From a virus: 23,457 nucleotides of DNA. The stretch is taken from IMG/VR virus record IMGVR_UViG_3300021420_000119, positions 1-23,457 of that record; one strand, given 5' to 3'. Below the pieces are notes generated by a model. That model was not told where the DNA came from and made no database searches. It worked only from the letters and a program-made list of their open reading frames with translations. Shown piece after piece: positions 7,448 to 13,612 of this stretch. The stretch's first letter is position 1, and each line of letters opens with the position of its first letter. Made by a program: the position numbers and the translations under genes.

Positions 7448-8023
7448 ATGCCCGCGCCGCAGAAGAAGCAGCCGACCGCCGCCGAGGCGGCCGTCCTCGC
7501 CGCGCCGCACAAGCCGACGCCAGGACAGGGCTCCAAGAGCTACGCCGGCGACAAGGTCACCGTGTGCAGCAAGCTGCCGTTCGCGCTGGAGATCCAGCGC
7601 TGCGAGAAGCGGCCGCAGAGGATGACGCACCGCGGCGAGGCCTGGATCGAGGAGGTCGCCTACAAGGTCGGGCCGATCGCCGTCATCGCCGGCAACAACT
7701 ACCCCGTCGGCGCGCCGCCTGAAGGTACCGTCTGGCCGGACCGCCCGCAGATGGCGAACGGCTTCGCGATGACCTTCGGCGTCGACCGCGACCTCTGGGA
7801 GAGCTGGCTCGAGGACAACAAGGAGAACCCGTTCGTCAAGAACGGCCTGATCTTCGCGCAGCCCAGCGTCGATGACGCCAAGGCGCAGGCCCGCGACAAC
7901 CGCGACCGCGACAGCGGGCTGGGCCCGCTGAAGCCCGACACCGACCGCCGGATGCCGAAGAAGTTCCGGCCGAACCCGATGGGCCGGCCCGCCGCCGACG
8001 CGGAACTGACCGCGGCAGAGTGA
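7448..8023 (+). CDS. Conserved phage protein following the capsid gene
   Basis: A 191-aa protein starting at an ATG preceded by GGAGAG. Residues ~35-150 (KVTVCSKLPFALEIQ, then GFAMTFGVDRDLWESWLEDN and NPFVKNGLIFAQPS, ending SGLGPLKPDTDRR) match an uncharacterised family often found directly downstream of the major capsid in contractile-tail phages. The N- and C-terminal tails are Ala/Pro-rich and probably disordered. A connector or head-tail joining role would fit the location between capsid and DUF4054, but I know of no demonstrated function. Confidence 0.75.
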   Translation: MPAPQKKQPTAAEAAVLAAPHKPTPGQGSKSYAGDKVTVCSKLPFALEIQRCEKRPQRMTHRGEAWIEEVAYKVGPIAVIAGNNYPVGAPPEGTVWPDRPQMANGFAMTFGVDRDLWESWLEDNKENPFVKNGLIFAQPSVDDAKAQARDNRDRDSGLGPLKPDTDRRMPKKFRPNPMGRPAADAELTAAE

Positions 8024-8033
8024 CGGGGGCCGC

Positions 8034-8534
8034 ATGGGCCCTCCCGCCGTCCCGACGGTCGTCTTCGACTACCCGACCTGGATCGCTCAATTTCCGGAGT
8101 TCAGCGGCTGCTCGCCGGCGCAGGGGCAGGGCTGGTTCAACCGGGCCTCGCTGATGTTCGCCAACGCCGGCTGGACCGGGGCGCTGCCGCAGGCGCCGAC
8201 GCTGCTCTACCTCCTGACCTCGCACATCGGCTGGCTCAACGCGCCGCGCGACGCCAACGACATGCCGGCCTCGGCCGGCCAGCCAGCGCCGCCGCTGGTC
8301 GGGCGCATCAGCAACGCCAGCGAGGGGTCGGTCTCGGTGCAGGTCGACATGGGCGATGCCAACGCGGCTAGCCCGTCGCAGGCTTGGTACGAACAGACAA
8401 AGTGGGGTGCGGAATTTTTTGCGTTCTGTGCCCAATTTAGAACAGCTCGATATGCAGCAAGGCCGAGCCCGATGCCAGTCGGAGGCAGCTATCCCTTCTA
8501 TCGCCCAGGCTGGGGCAGAGGAAATTATTGGTAA
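8034..8534 (+). CDS. Head completion/adaptor protein (DUF4054)
   Basis: A 166-aa protein with the DUF4054 layout: FDYPTWIAQFPEFSG near the start, LLYLLTSHIGWLNAP near residue 60, GRISNASEGSVSVQVDMG near 88 and a C-terminal WYEQTKWGAEFFAFC then YAARPSPMPVGG. Members act as head-to-tail connector adaptors binding the portal ring. The body uses GC-rich codons, but from about 8391 the codon use changes: 8401-8460 has only 28 G/C of 60. This coincides with the approach to the HNH gene 50 bases downstream. A Gly/Pro/aromatic C-terminal end (RPGWGRGNYW) closes the protein. Confidence 0.8.
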   Translation: MGPPAVPTVVFDYPTWIAQFPEFSGCSPAQGQGWFNRASLMFANAGWTGALPQAPTLLYLLTSHIGWLNAPRDANDMPASAGQPAPPLVGRISNASEGSVSVQVDMGDANAASPSQAWYEQTKWGAEFFAFCAQFRTARYAARPSPMPVGGSYPFYRPGWGRGNYW

Positions 8535-8560
8535 CAACTTGCTGGCCGATCTAATATAAT
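8531..8560 (+). promoter_or_regulatory. Putative sigma70-type promoter for the HNH gene
   Basis: A perfect TATAAT at 8555-8560 has GTAACA (4 of 6 matches to TTGACA) 18 bases upstream at 8531-8536. It ends 25 bases before the HNH ATG, with GGGGAAAG as ribosome site in between. It lies in the 51-base gap between DUF4054 and HNH, one of few gaps in the operon. Independent transcription of the endonuclease is inferred. Confidence 0.4.
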
Positions 8561-8585
8561 TCCCTGTCTATCGGGGAAAGCAAAA

Positions 8586-9368
8586 ATGCCGGCCTTCAGA
8601 GACTTGACTGGCCTAACCTTCGGCCACCTAACTGCGATCCGGCGCGTCGCGAATAATAAGACGAAAGTTCGGTGGCTTTGGCGCTGCCAATGCGGCGTTG
8701 AACGAGAAGCCGACGCTTATCAAGTAACAGCGGAACGTCGAATTTCCTGCGGATGCCAATCACCAAATCGCCTCATTGATCGAACCGGACAGCATTTCGG
8801 CCGTTGGGTAGTTTTGAAGCCATCGTCAGGAAGACGCGGATATTCGCTATGCCGCTGTGAGTGCGGTACCGAACGCGATGTTTATGATGCAAATCTAAAA
8901 AACGGAACGAGCAAAGGTTGCGGCTGCATTGATATGAGCGGTGACAACAATCCGATGCGGCGTGCGGTCAAGAAGAAGCATGGCGAAAACTACGTCCAAA
9001 AGGGGACGCCTTGGTATAGACAGGCGGCCGGTATATTCGCGCGCTGTAGGGCTGGTAGCATTGAGATAGGTTTCGAATCTATCTGCGAACTGGCCACCTA
9101 TCTGATACAGATTGCGCCGGAACGATGCCCGGTCTTCGATGTCCCCTTCTCTCGCGGAGAAGCCGGATTTTCGCCATTTGCACCAAGTGCAGATCGGAAG
9201 GACAACTCTAAAGGCTATGTACGCGGCAACATCCAGATCATGTCCTTCAAGGCGAACAGCATGAAGGCCAATGCCTCCGCCGAGGAGATGAAGCTGTTCG
9301 CCGATTGGGCCGCCCGCCAGAATCAGAATCCATACGACAACGCCGGATGGTCCGCAGGATTGACGTGA
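8586..9368 (+). CDS. HNH homing endonuclease with duplicated Cys-rich DNA-binding repeats
   Basis: A 260-aa protein. Two N-terminal repeats each begin with L/R-TG--FG and carry Cys pairs: C34/C36 with C55/C57, and C89/C91/C93 with C112/C114. These look like paired zinc- or AP2-associated DNA-binding units of phage endonucleases. The C-terminal nuclease has CPVFDVPFSRG at ~181-191, then SADRKDNSKGYVRGN (201-215) and IMSFKANSMKANAS, the HNH/endonuclease VII-like signature. Codon use and GC are clearly unlike the flanking virion genes. Its stop TGA overlaps the next ATG (TGATG). Likely a free-standing homing endonuclease inserted between two head-tail joining genes. Confidence 0.88.
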   Translation: MPAFRDLTGLTFGHLTAIRRVANNKTKVRWLWRCQCGVEREADAYQVTAERRISCGCQSPNRLIDRTGQHFGRWVVLKPSSGRRGYSLCRCECGTERDVYDANLKNGTSKGCGCIDMSGDNNPMRRAVKKKHGENYVQKGTPWYRQAAGIFARCRAGSIEIGFESICELATYLIQIAPERCPVFDVPFSRGEAGFSPFAPSADRKDNSKGYVRGNIQIMSFKANSMKANASAEEMKLFADWAARQNQNPYDNAGWSAGLT

Positions 9369-9817
9369 TGGCTACAATTTCCGGTGGGAAAAAATTGGAG
9401 GCCGCGCTCGCGAAAATATCTCGCGGCGTAAGCCAGCCGGCGACGCTGCGGGTCGGCTTCCTCGCCGGGGCGACCTATCCGAACGGTACGCCGGTCGCGA
9501 TGATCGCGGCGATCCAGGACTTCGGCGCGCCGTCCCGCGGGATCCCGCCGCGGCCGTTCTTCCGCAACATGGTGAAGGCCAAGAGCAAGGAGTGGCCGAA
9601 GGCGATCGCGGACCTGCTCAAGGCCAACGACTACGATGCGGTGAAGACTTTGGAGACTACGGGCGAGGCCATCGGCGGGCAGTTGCGGCAGAGCATCATC
9701 GACACAAATAGTCCACCGTTGGCGCCGAGCACGATCAAGCGCAAGGGCTTCGCCAAGCCGCTGATCGATACGTCCGTTATGATCAACAGCATCGGCCACG
9801 AGGTGAAGACGTCGTGA
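9368..9817 (+). CDS. Tail completion / head-tail connector protein (HK97 gp10-like)
   Basis: A 149-aa protein with the pattern of this family: LRVGFLAGATYPNGTPVAMI, a RPFF motif in PPRPFFRNMV, and PPLAPSTIKRKGFAKPLIDT near the C-terminus. These proteins cap or join tail and neck during assembly. The ATG at 9368 forms TGATG with the HNH stop. Its first ~65 bases are AT-richer than the rest, mirroring the altered 3' end of DUF4054 on the other side of the HNH gene. It ends with a GTGA overlap into the next gene. Confidence 0.75.
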   Translation: MATISGGKKLEAALAKISRGVSQPATLRVGFLAGATYPNGTPVAMIAAIQDFGAPSRGIPPRPFFRNMVKAKSKEWPKAIADLLKANDYDAVKTLETTGEAIGGQLRQSIIDTNSPPLAPSTIKRKGFAKPLIDTSVMINSIGHEVKTS

Positions 9818-10407
9818 ACCTGCACAGCATCGTCGCCGGCGCGGTGGGCGCCGTGAACCCGAGGATCTTCGTCGCGGCGAGGGTCAGCGTCGGCCAGACG
9901 GCGGCCGCCGATGGTACGCCGCAGCCGGCCTACGCGACGCCGGGATCGTTCGTCGGCAGCATCGCGGGCAACACTCTGACGGTGGCGTCGGTGGCCGCTG
10001 GCGTGCTGCAGCCCGGCCAGGCGGTCTTCGACGGCTCCGGCGCGGTGCTGCCGGGGACCACCATCGTCGGGCTCGGCAGCGGCGGTGGCGGCCCGGGCAC
10101 CTACACGGTGAGCGAGGAGCAGAACGTCCCGCTGATCGCGATGCAGTCGTCGCTGACGCTCCTGGCGCAGGCGCAGGCGCTGAGCGGCCGCGACTTGAGA
10201 CAAGTAGAAACGCTCAACTTGCAGGGCGTACTCAAAACTTTCTACGTGAATGGCGCACTCGATGGCGGCGTACGGGTAGAACTCAAGGGTGGCGACGTTC
10301 TGACGCTCTCCGATGGCAGCGTCTACTTGGTCACGTTGGTACCGGAGCCTTGGGCGTTGACGGCGGGGTGGACAAAAATAATTTGTACGCTCCAGGCGGG
10401 GAGCTGA
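9814..10407 (+). CDS. Neck protein with an inserted beta module
   Basis: A 197-aa protein with a GTG start overlapping the previous stop. The two ends match an uncharacterised neck/tail-joining phage family: NLHSIVAGAVGAVNPRIFVA and QPAYATP at the N-terminus, then AQALSGRDLRQVETLNLQG, VYLVTLVPEPW and WTKIICTLQAGS at the C-terminus. Relatives run directly from the AYA segment into the Q-LS--DLRQ segment. Here a module (residues ~46-114) sits exactly between them, so it is a loop insertion rather than a terminal addition. The last ~200 bases (10195 onward) are AT-richer although no endonuclease follows directly. Confidence 0.7.
   Translation: MNLHSIVAGAVGAVNPRIFVAARVSVGQTAAADGTPQPAYATPGSFVGSIAGNTLTVASVAAGVLQPGQAVFDGSGAVLPGTTIVGLGSGGGGPGTYTVSEEQNVPLIAMQSSLTLLAQAQALSGRDLRQVETLNLQGVLKTFYVNGALDGGVRVELKGGDVLTLSDGSVYLVTLVPEPWALTAGWTKIICTLQAGS
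9949..10155 (+). repeat. Single GSI-G-LTV/GTY beta module inside a neck protein
   Basis: The module reads FVGSIAGNTLTV, then VLPGTTIVGLG and GGPGTYTVSEEQN. Bases 9952-9983 match 12143-12174 in the neck terminator gene at 31 of 32 positions, suggesting recent copying or strong homology between the two genes. Confidence 0.8.
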
Positions 10408-10409
10408 CT

Positions 10410-10604
10410 ATGGCCGGGAACGTCGTAATATTTCCGGACCCGGAGCGGAGGAGCCGCGACGCCGACGCGGTCGAGGTACGCGACCCTTCGGAATCTGCGA
10501 TCATCATCATCTTGCCGATCGTCCGCGTCGAGCGCTTCGACCTCAATCGCGCGCCGCGCGGCAACCGCGTCAGGAAGGCGCTCAAGAAGGGAACGCGCAA
10601 ATGA
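10410..10604 (+). CDS. hypothetical small protein (64 aa)
   Basis: A 64-residue protein from ATG 10410, just after the neck gene stop (10407). It has a charged N-terminal half (FPDPERRSRDADAVEVRDP), a short very hydrophobic strand (SAIIIILPIVRVERF) and a strongly basic C-terminus (RGNRVRKALKKGTRK). Its stop overlaps the next gene's ATG (ATGA). No family is recognised. The hydrophobic run is too short and isolated to call a membrane segment with confidence. Confidence 0.6.
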   Translation: MAGNVVIFPDPERRSRDADAVEVRDPSESAIIIILPIVRVERFDLNRAPRGNRVRKALKKGTRK

Positions 10605-10981
10605 AGAAGATGATGCTCGGGACCGCAGCGCTGGCGCTGCTGTGCACGTCCGCCGTAGCGCAGACGCCGACGGTAGGCATACCCTGGGTACCGCTGGGCT
10701 ACTGCCAGCTCTCGCCCGCGACGGCGACGAAGCTGTCGGCGTGCAGCATCAACAACGTCGTCGGCATCCCGGCCGGGGCGAACCTCGCCGTAATCAGGAC
10801 GGAGAGCCAGACCGTCCGCTACCGCGACGACGGCATCGCGCCGAGCTCCGGCGCCGGGCAGCCGATCCTGACCACCGACCCGCCGTTCGTCTACGAGGGC
10901 ACCTTGTCGGCGATCCAGTTCATCCAGGCCAGCAGCTCGGCGACGCTCGACGTCACGTTCTACAAGATCCCAGCGCAGTAA
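10601..10981 (+). CDS. Small beta-rich phage protein with a Sec signal peptide
   Basis: A 126-aa protein with a clear N-terminal signal: MKKMML, a hydrophobic core (GTAALALLCTS) and an AVA cleavage site before Q21. No lipobox is present. The mature part (VPLGYCQLSPATATKLSACS, NLAVIRTESQTVRYRDDG, VYEGTLSAIQFIQASS, LDVTFYKI) resembles a small beta-rich phage/prophage family whose members, as I recall them, usually lack a signal peptide. Export to the periplasm is therefore an unusual feature. It sits in a three-gene island between neck genes. A virion-associated or host-modifying role is possible but not shown. Confidence 0.7.
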   Translation: MKKMMLGTAALALLCTSAVAQTPTVGIPWVPLGYCQLSPATATKLSACSINNVVGIPAGANLAVIRTESQTVRYRDDGIAPSSGAGQPILTTDPPFVYEGTLSAIQFIQASSSATLDVTFYKIPAQ

Positions 10982-10992
10982 GGATTTCCCAG

Positions 10993-11214
10993 GTGGACGT
11001 CTGCACGCTGATCGTCGCGACGACCATGACGCTGCAGCTTTGCACGCGCGTCGACTGCCGGCCGACGGCCGACGGCACGAAACAGCTCTGCCAGACCTAC
11101 TCGAGCTGCGCCGCGGTTCGATACCCGACCTACGAGTGCAAGCGCCCCGACGGCTCGACGTACACCTTCGAGGACAAGACCTTCGAGGGCAATACCGTCG
11201 CGGTGTCGAATTGA
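10993..11214 (+). CDS. Cys-rich small protein, possibly exported
   Basis: A 73-aa protein with GTG start at 10993 (AAGGAT at its upstream side) and a stop overlapping the TTG start of the HNH-AP2 gene. The N-terminus MDVCTLIVATTMTLQLCTRV is hydrophobic and could be a signal or anchor. Six cysteines follow a spaced pattern (C4, C17, C22, C33, C39, and one in YECKRPDG near 50), as expected for a disulfide-stabilised exported domain. It directly follows the signal-peptide protein, which fits a pair of exported products. No function is assigned. Confidence 0.6.
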   Translation: MDVCTLIVATTMTLQLCTRVDCRPTADGTKQLCQTYSSCAAVRYPTYECKRPDGSTYTFEDKTFEGNTVAVSN

Positions 11215-11696
11215 CCGCGATCATCCCAACATTAACAGTAGAACGACTTCGAAAGATTTTGTTCTACGCTCCAGAAACTGGCCTTTTCACACGTAATATA
11301 GGCGGCATAGCCGGGAGTTTACGTAAAGACGGCTATTGGTGGATCATGATTGATGGTCAGAGATACTTTTCTCATCGCCTTGCGTGGTTCTATATGACGG
11401 GCGAATGGCCAATTGCCGATCTTGATCATAAAAATAGCAACAAAAGCGATAATCGTTGGGCAAATCTCCGACAAGCATCAAGATCGCAGAATAACTCCAA
11501 TGCGCGAATTTACAAGAACAATACGAGCGGATTCAAAGGAGTAAGCTGGCATAAGGCGCGCGGGAAATGGGTAGCTCGGATCATGGTCGATAAGCGATCA
11601 TTTTCTCTTGGTTACTTTGATTCTGCCGAAGAGGCTTATTCTGCCTATTGTATAGCGGCACCCAAATATCATGGCGAATTTGCGAGGGTCGCGTGA
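11211..11696 (+). CDS. HNH endonuclease with AP2 DNA-binding domain
   Basis: A 161-aa protein. The N-terminal segment LTVERLRKILFYAPETGLFT is the standard start of phage HNH-AP2 endonucleases, so the frame must begin upstream of the first ATG (11347). The only suitable start is TTG at 11211, overlapping the previous stop (TTGA). The HNH core is SHRLAWFYMTGEWP, LDHKNSNKSDNRWANLR (D72/H73) and ASRSQNNSN. The AP2 domain occupies residues ~103-160: NNTSGFKGVSWHKARGKWVA, SLGYFDSAEEAYSAYCIAA, HGEFARVA. Codon use is AT-rich and unlike the neighbours. It ends with a GTGA overlap into the neck terminator gene. Confidence 0.88.
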   Translation: MTAIIPTLTVERLRKILFYAPETGLFTRNIGGIAGSLRKDGYWWIMIDGQRYFSHRLAWFYMTGEWPIADLDHKNSNKSDNRWANLRQASRSQNNSNARIYKNNTSGFKGVSWHKARGKWVARIMVDKRSFSLGYFDSAEEAYSAYCIAAPKYHGEFARVA

Positions 11697-12676
11697 CAAT
11701 TTCTATTTCGCCCAGCCAATCAAATGTTCAGCAGGCGCTCCTCGCCTTCCTATCCCAGGTACTGCCGGGCCTGCCCGGCCAGGCGCCGGCGGTGTTCGTC
11801 GGCTCGATCGCCGGCAACGTGCTTACCGTCGCGGCGCTGCCCGGCAAGGTCCCCGTCGGCATCCAGGGAACGGTCCAGCTCAACGCGCCGCTGCTCGGCC
11901 TCGGCGTGGCGCCGGGGACGACGATCGCGGCGCAGCTCACCGGGCCCGCCGGCGGCGCCGGCACCTATCAGGTCTCGATCGCGCAGACCGTGGCGCAGGC
12001 CACGATGTCGACGGGGGTCTCGGCGGTGCCAGGCCAGGCCAACCGGGTGCCGGAGCCAGTCAACCCCTTCTTCGCCGTGGCGACGCCGATCAGGATCGAC
12101 CGGCTGGCGACCAACGTCGACGGCTCGGCGGACGTGAAGCTGGTCGGCAGCATCGCGGGCAACACGCTGACGGTCTCCCAGGTCATCGCCGGGCAGCTCG
12201 AGGTCGGCGCCGCGCTCTTCGGCACCGGCGTCGCGGCGAATACCGTGGTGACCGGGGTATCGGTAACCGCCGGCGGTCCAGGCGCCTACGCCGTCTCGCC
12301 GGCGCAGATCGCGGCACCGCAGACGATGTCGGCCGGGGCCAAGACGCTGACGCAGTCGGCGGAGGTCACGATCCAGGTGGATTTTCACTCCAGCGACAGT
12401 ACGGCTGGCGACTTCGCGCAGACCGTCTCGACATGTTTGAGAGATTCTTTTGGGGTCGATTTTTTTGCAGCTCTTGCCCCGCCCCTAAATGGCGTCGTTC
12501 CACTTTATGCGGATGATCCTAGGCAGGTCGGGTTCCAAAATGCAGAACAACAATGGGAATTTCGATGGAGTTTGGACGTTTGCTTGCAGATTTATCAGAC
12601 CGTTAGCGTCAACCAACAGTATGCAGATTCGGCTCAGATTGAGCTAATCGACGTTGACGCCGAATTTCCGCCTTGA
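11693..12676 (+). CDS. Neck/tail terminator protein (gp12-like) with two inserted beta modules
   Basis: A 327-aa protein from a GTG overlapping the HNH stop. The N-terminus MTISISPSQSNVQQALLAFL, middle QANRVPEPVNPFFAVATPIR and C-terminal core (QSAEVTIQVDFHSSDSTAGD, LYADDPRQVGFQNAEQQWEF, RWSLDVCLQI) match phage neck terminator proteins, which close the tail-proximal neck. Two modules interrupt this core, at residues ~35-108 and ~150-215. From ~12370 to the end the codon use shifts sharply: 12421-12480 has 29 G/C of 60 and includes a 7-T run. The last 68 bases overlap the antisense GIY-YIG gene. Confidence 0.78.
   Translation: MTISISPSQSNVQQALLAFLSQVLPGLPGQAPAVFVGSIAGNVLTVAALPGKVPVGIQGTVQLNAPLLGLGVAPGTTIAAQLTGPAGGAGTYQVSIAQTVAQATMSTGVSAVPGQANRVPEPVNPFFAVATPIRIDRLATNVDGSADVKLVGSIAGNTLTVSQVIAGQLEVGAALFGTGVAANTVVTGVSVTAGGPGAYAVSPAQIAAPQTMSAGAKTLTQSAEVTIQVDFHSSDSTAGDFAQTVSTCLRDSFGVDFFAALAPPLNGVVPLYADDPRQVGFQNAEQQWEFRWSLDVCLQIYQTVSVNQQYADSAQIELIDVDAEFPP
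11795..12337 (+). repeat. Two separated GSI-G-LTV/GTY modules in the neck terminator
   Basis: Copy 1 (11795-~12016) reads FVGSIAGNVLTV to GGAGTYQVSIAQTVA. Copy 2 (12140-~12337) reads LVGSIAGNTLTV, FGTGVAANTVVTG, then GGPGAYAVSPAQ. They are split by ~40 residues of the host fold (NRVPEPVNPFF... region), so each is an independent insertion rather than a tandem duplication. Confidence 0.82.
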
Positions 12677-13514
12677 GCCGACGCGCCTCCAACATCGCCG
12701 CCCGCCGAACAGGGTCTGCCCAGACATCTTTCATGGCGATGCCGTGCTTTACAGAAAAGGAAGGCCCATGCTGCTTCGCGCGATATTCTGGATTTGTCCA
12801 AAGCTCTTTAGTCGTCTGACTTCGCTGCGCAGCCACATCATTATCGTTGGCTCTTTCTCTAAATTTGGCGACCGTAACCGCACGATAGTCTGGGTCCGCC
12901 CACTGATCTTTCTTAATCGTTCGTTTCTTCTCCAAGGCTTCACCGGATTGAGTACCCTTCAGTCTTTCGCCATGCTCAATCCTAGATTCCTCAGTAGCGA
13001 ATCGCTCTAATTGTCCCTTTCTCATGTTGGCGCGGGCGGCGATACTCGGAGGTTTAGGGCCGCGCTTCTCAAGGGTAGCCTTAAATGTTGCTACTCTTTT
13101 GGTACGCGTTTCGGCCGATTCTTTTCGACCCTTGGAATTTTGGTTTCCTAGATTTGCCGCTCGTAGTTTCGCTCTTGTCTGTGATGATTTCGGTAATCCA
13201 GACGTTCCCTCACCGCCAGCTGTAGCATTGACCAAAGGCCCATCGTTTCCTCTTCCTATCGCGGCTATAAAAGCGGCCTCTATCGCGAAGGCCTCCGCCT
13301 CAGTCAAATTGTCGCGAATTTTCAAGCATGGTACCTCAAGGCCCAACTCGCGAGCCTTATTGATGACCGCCAAAAAATGCTTGTTCGCAAATCGCGGTTT
13401 TGGCCTTCGGTGGTGCAGCCATCGGTCGCCCTTCCCCTTGCCGACGTAGAGCGGCGACCCGTCCCAGGGGCGGAAAAGCACGTAGACGTAGAAGCATCGG
13501 CCGGGGTCTGGCAT
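12609..13514 (-). CDS. GIY-YIG homing endonuclease, antisense to the operon
   Basis: A 301-aa protein on the minus strand. The GIY-YIG core is CFYVYVLFRPWDGSPLYVGK (residues 7-26) with catalytic Glu E79 (FAIEAAFIAAI) and Asn N96 (LVNATAGGEG). NUMOD3-like repeats follow (KSSQTRAKLRAANLGNQNSK, RKESAETRTKRVATFKAT). The C-terminal half has three spaced repeats of the form K--W-DP-YRA (DQWADPDYRA, ELWTNPEYRA, DVWADPVRRA) and a basic end. It is the only gene against the operon direction. Its 3' end overlaps the neck terminator by 68 bases, and its start faces the sheath gene across a 98-base gap (13515-13612) in which I found no clear promoter. Confidence 0.88.
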   Translation of the reverse strand: MPDPGRCFYVYVLFRPWDGSPLYVGKGKGDRWLHHRRPKPRFANKHFLAVINKARELGLEVPCLKIRDNLTEAEAFAIEAAFIAAIGRGNDGPLVNATAGGEGTSGLPKSSQTRAKLRAANLGNQNSKGRKESAETRTKRVATFKATLEKRGPKPPSIAARANMRKGQLERFATEESRIEHGERLKGTQSGEALEKKRTIKKDQWADPDYRAVTVAKFRERANDNDVAAQRSQTTKELWTNPEYRAKQHGPSFSVKHGIAMKDVWADPVRRAAMLEARRLKAEIRRQRRLAQSEPNLHTVG

Positions 13515-13612
13515 GGCCCGGATCCTATGGTGGCCGTGACTTCCCGTCCACGCCGTGTTAATTGGTGCGCGGTGCGGTGCGCCGACTCAGGGGCGCCAGG
13601 GGAGACTTTGCG

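Noticed and set aside
8414-8420. T-run in the DUF4054 gene, and similar runs near 12460 and 17958, as further frameshift sites
   Set aside because: I saw no matching downstream stem and no sensible continuation in the shifted frame; they more likely reflect the AT-rich patches.
12654-13449. Two plus-strand open frames (12654-13010 and 13024-13449) between neck terminator and sheath
   Set aside because: They lie antisense to the GIY-YIG endonuclease, whose catalytic motifs show that the minus strand is coding.
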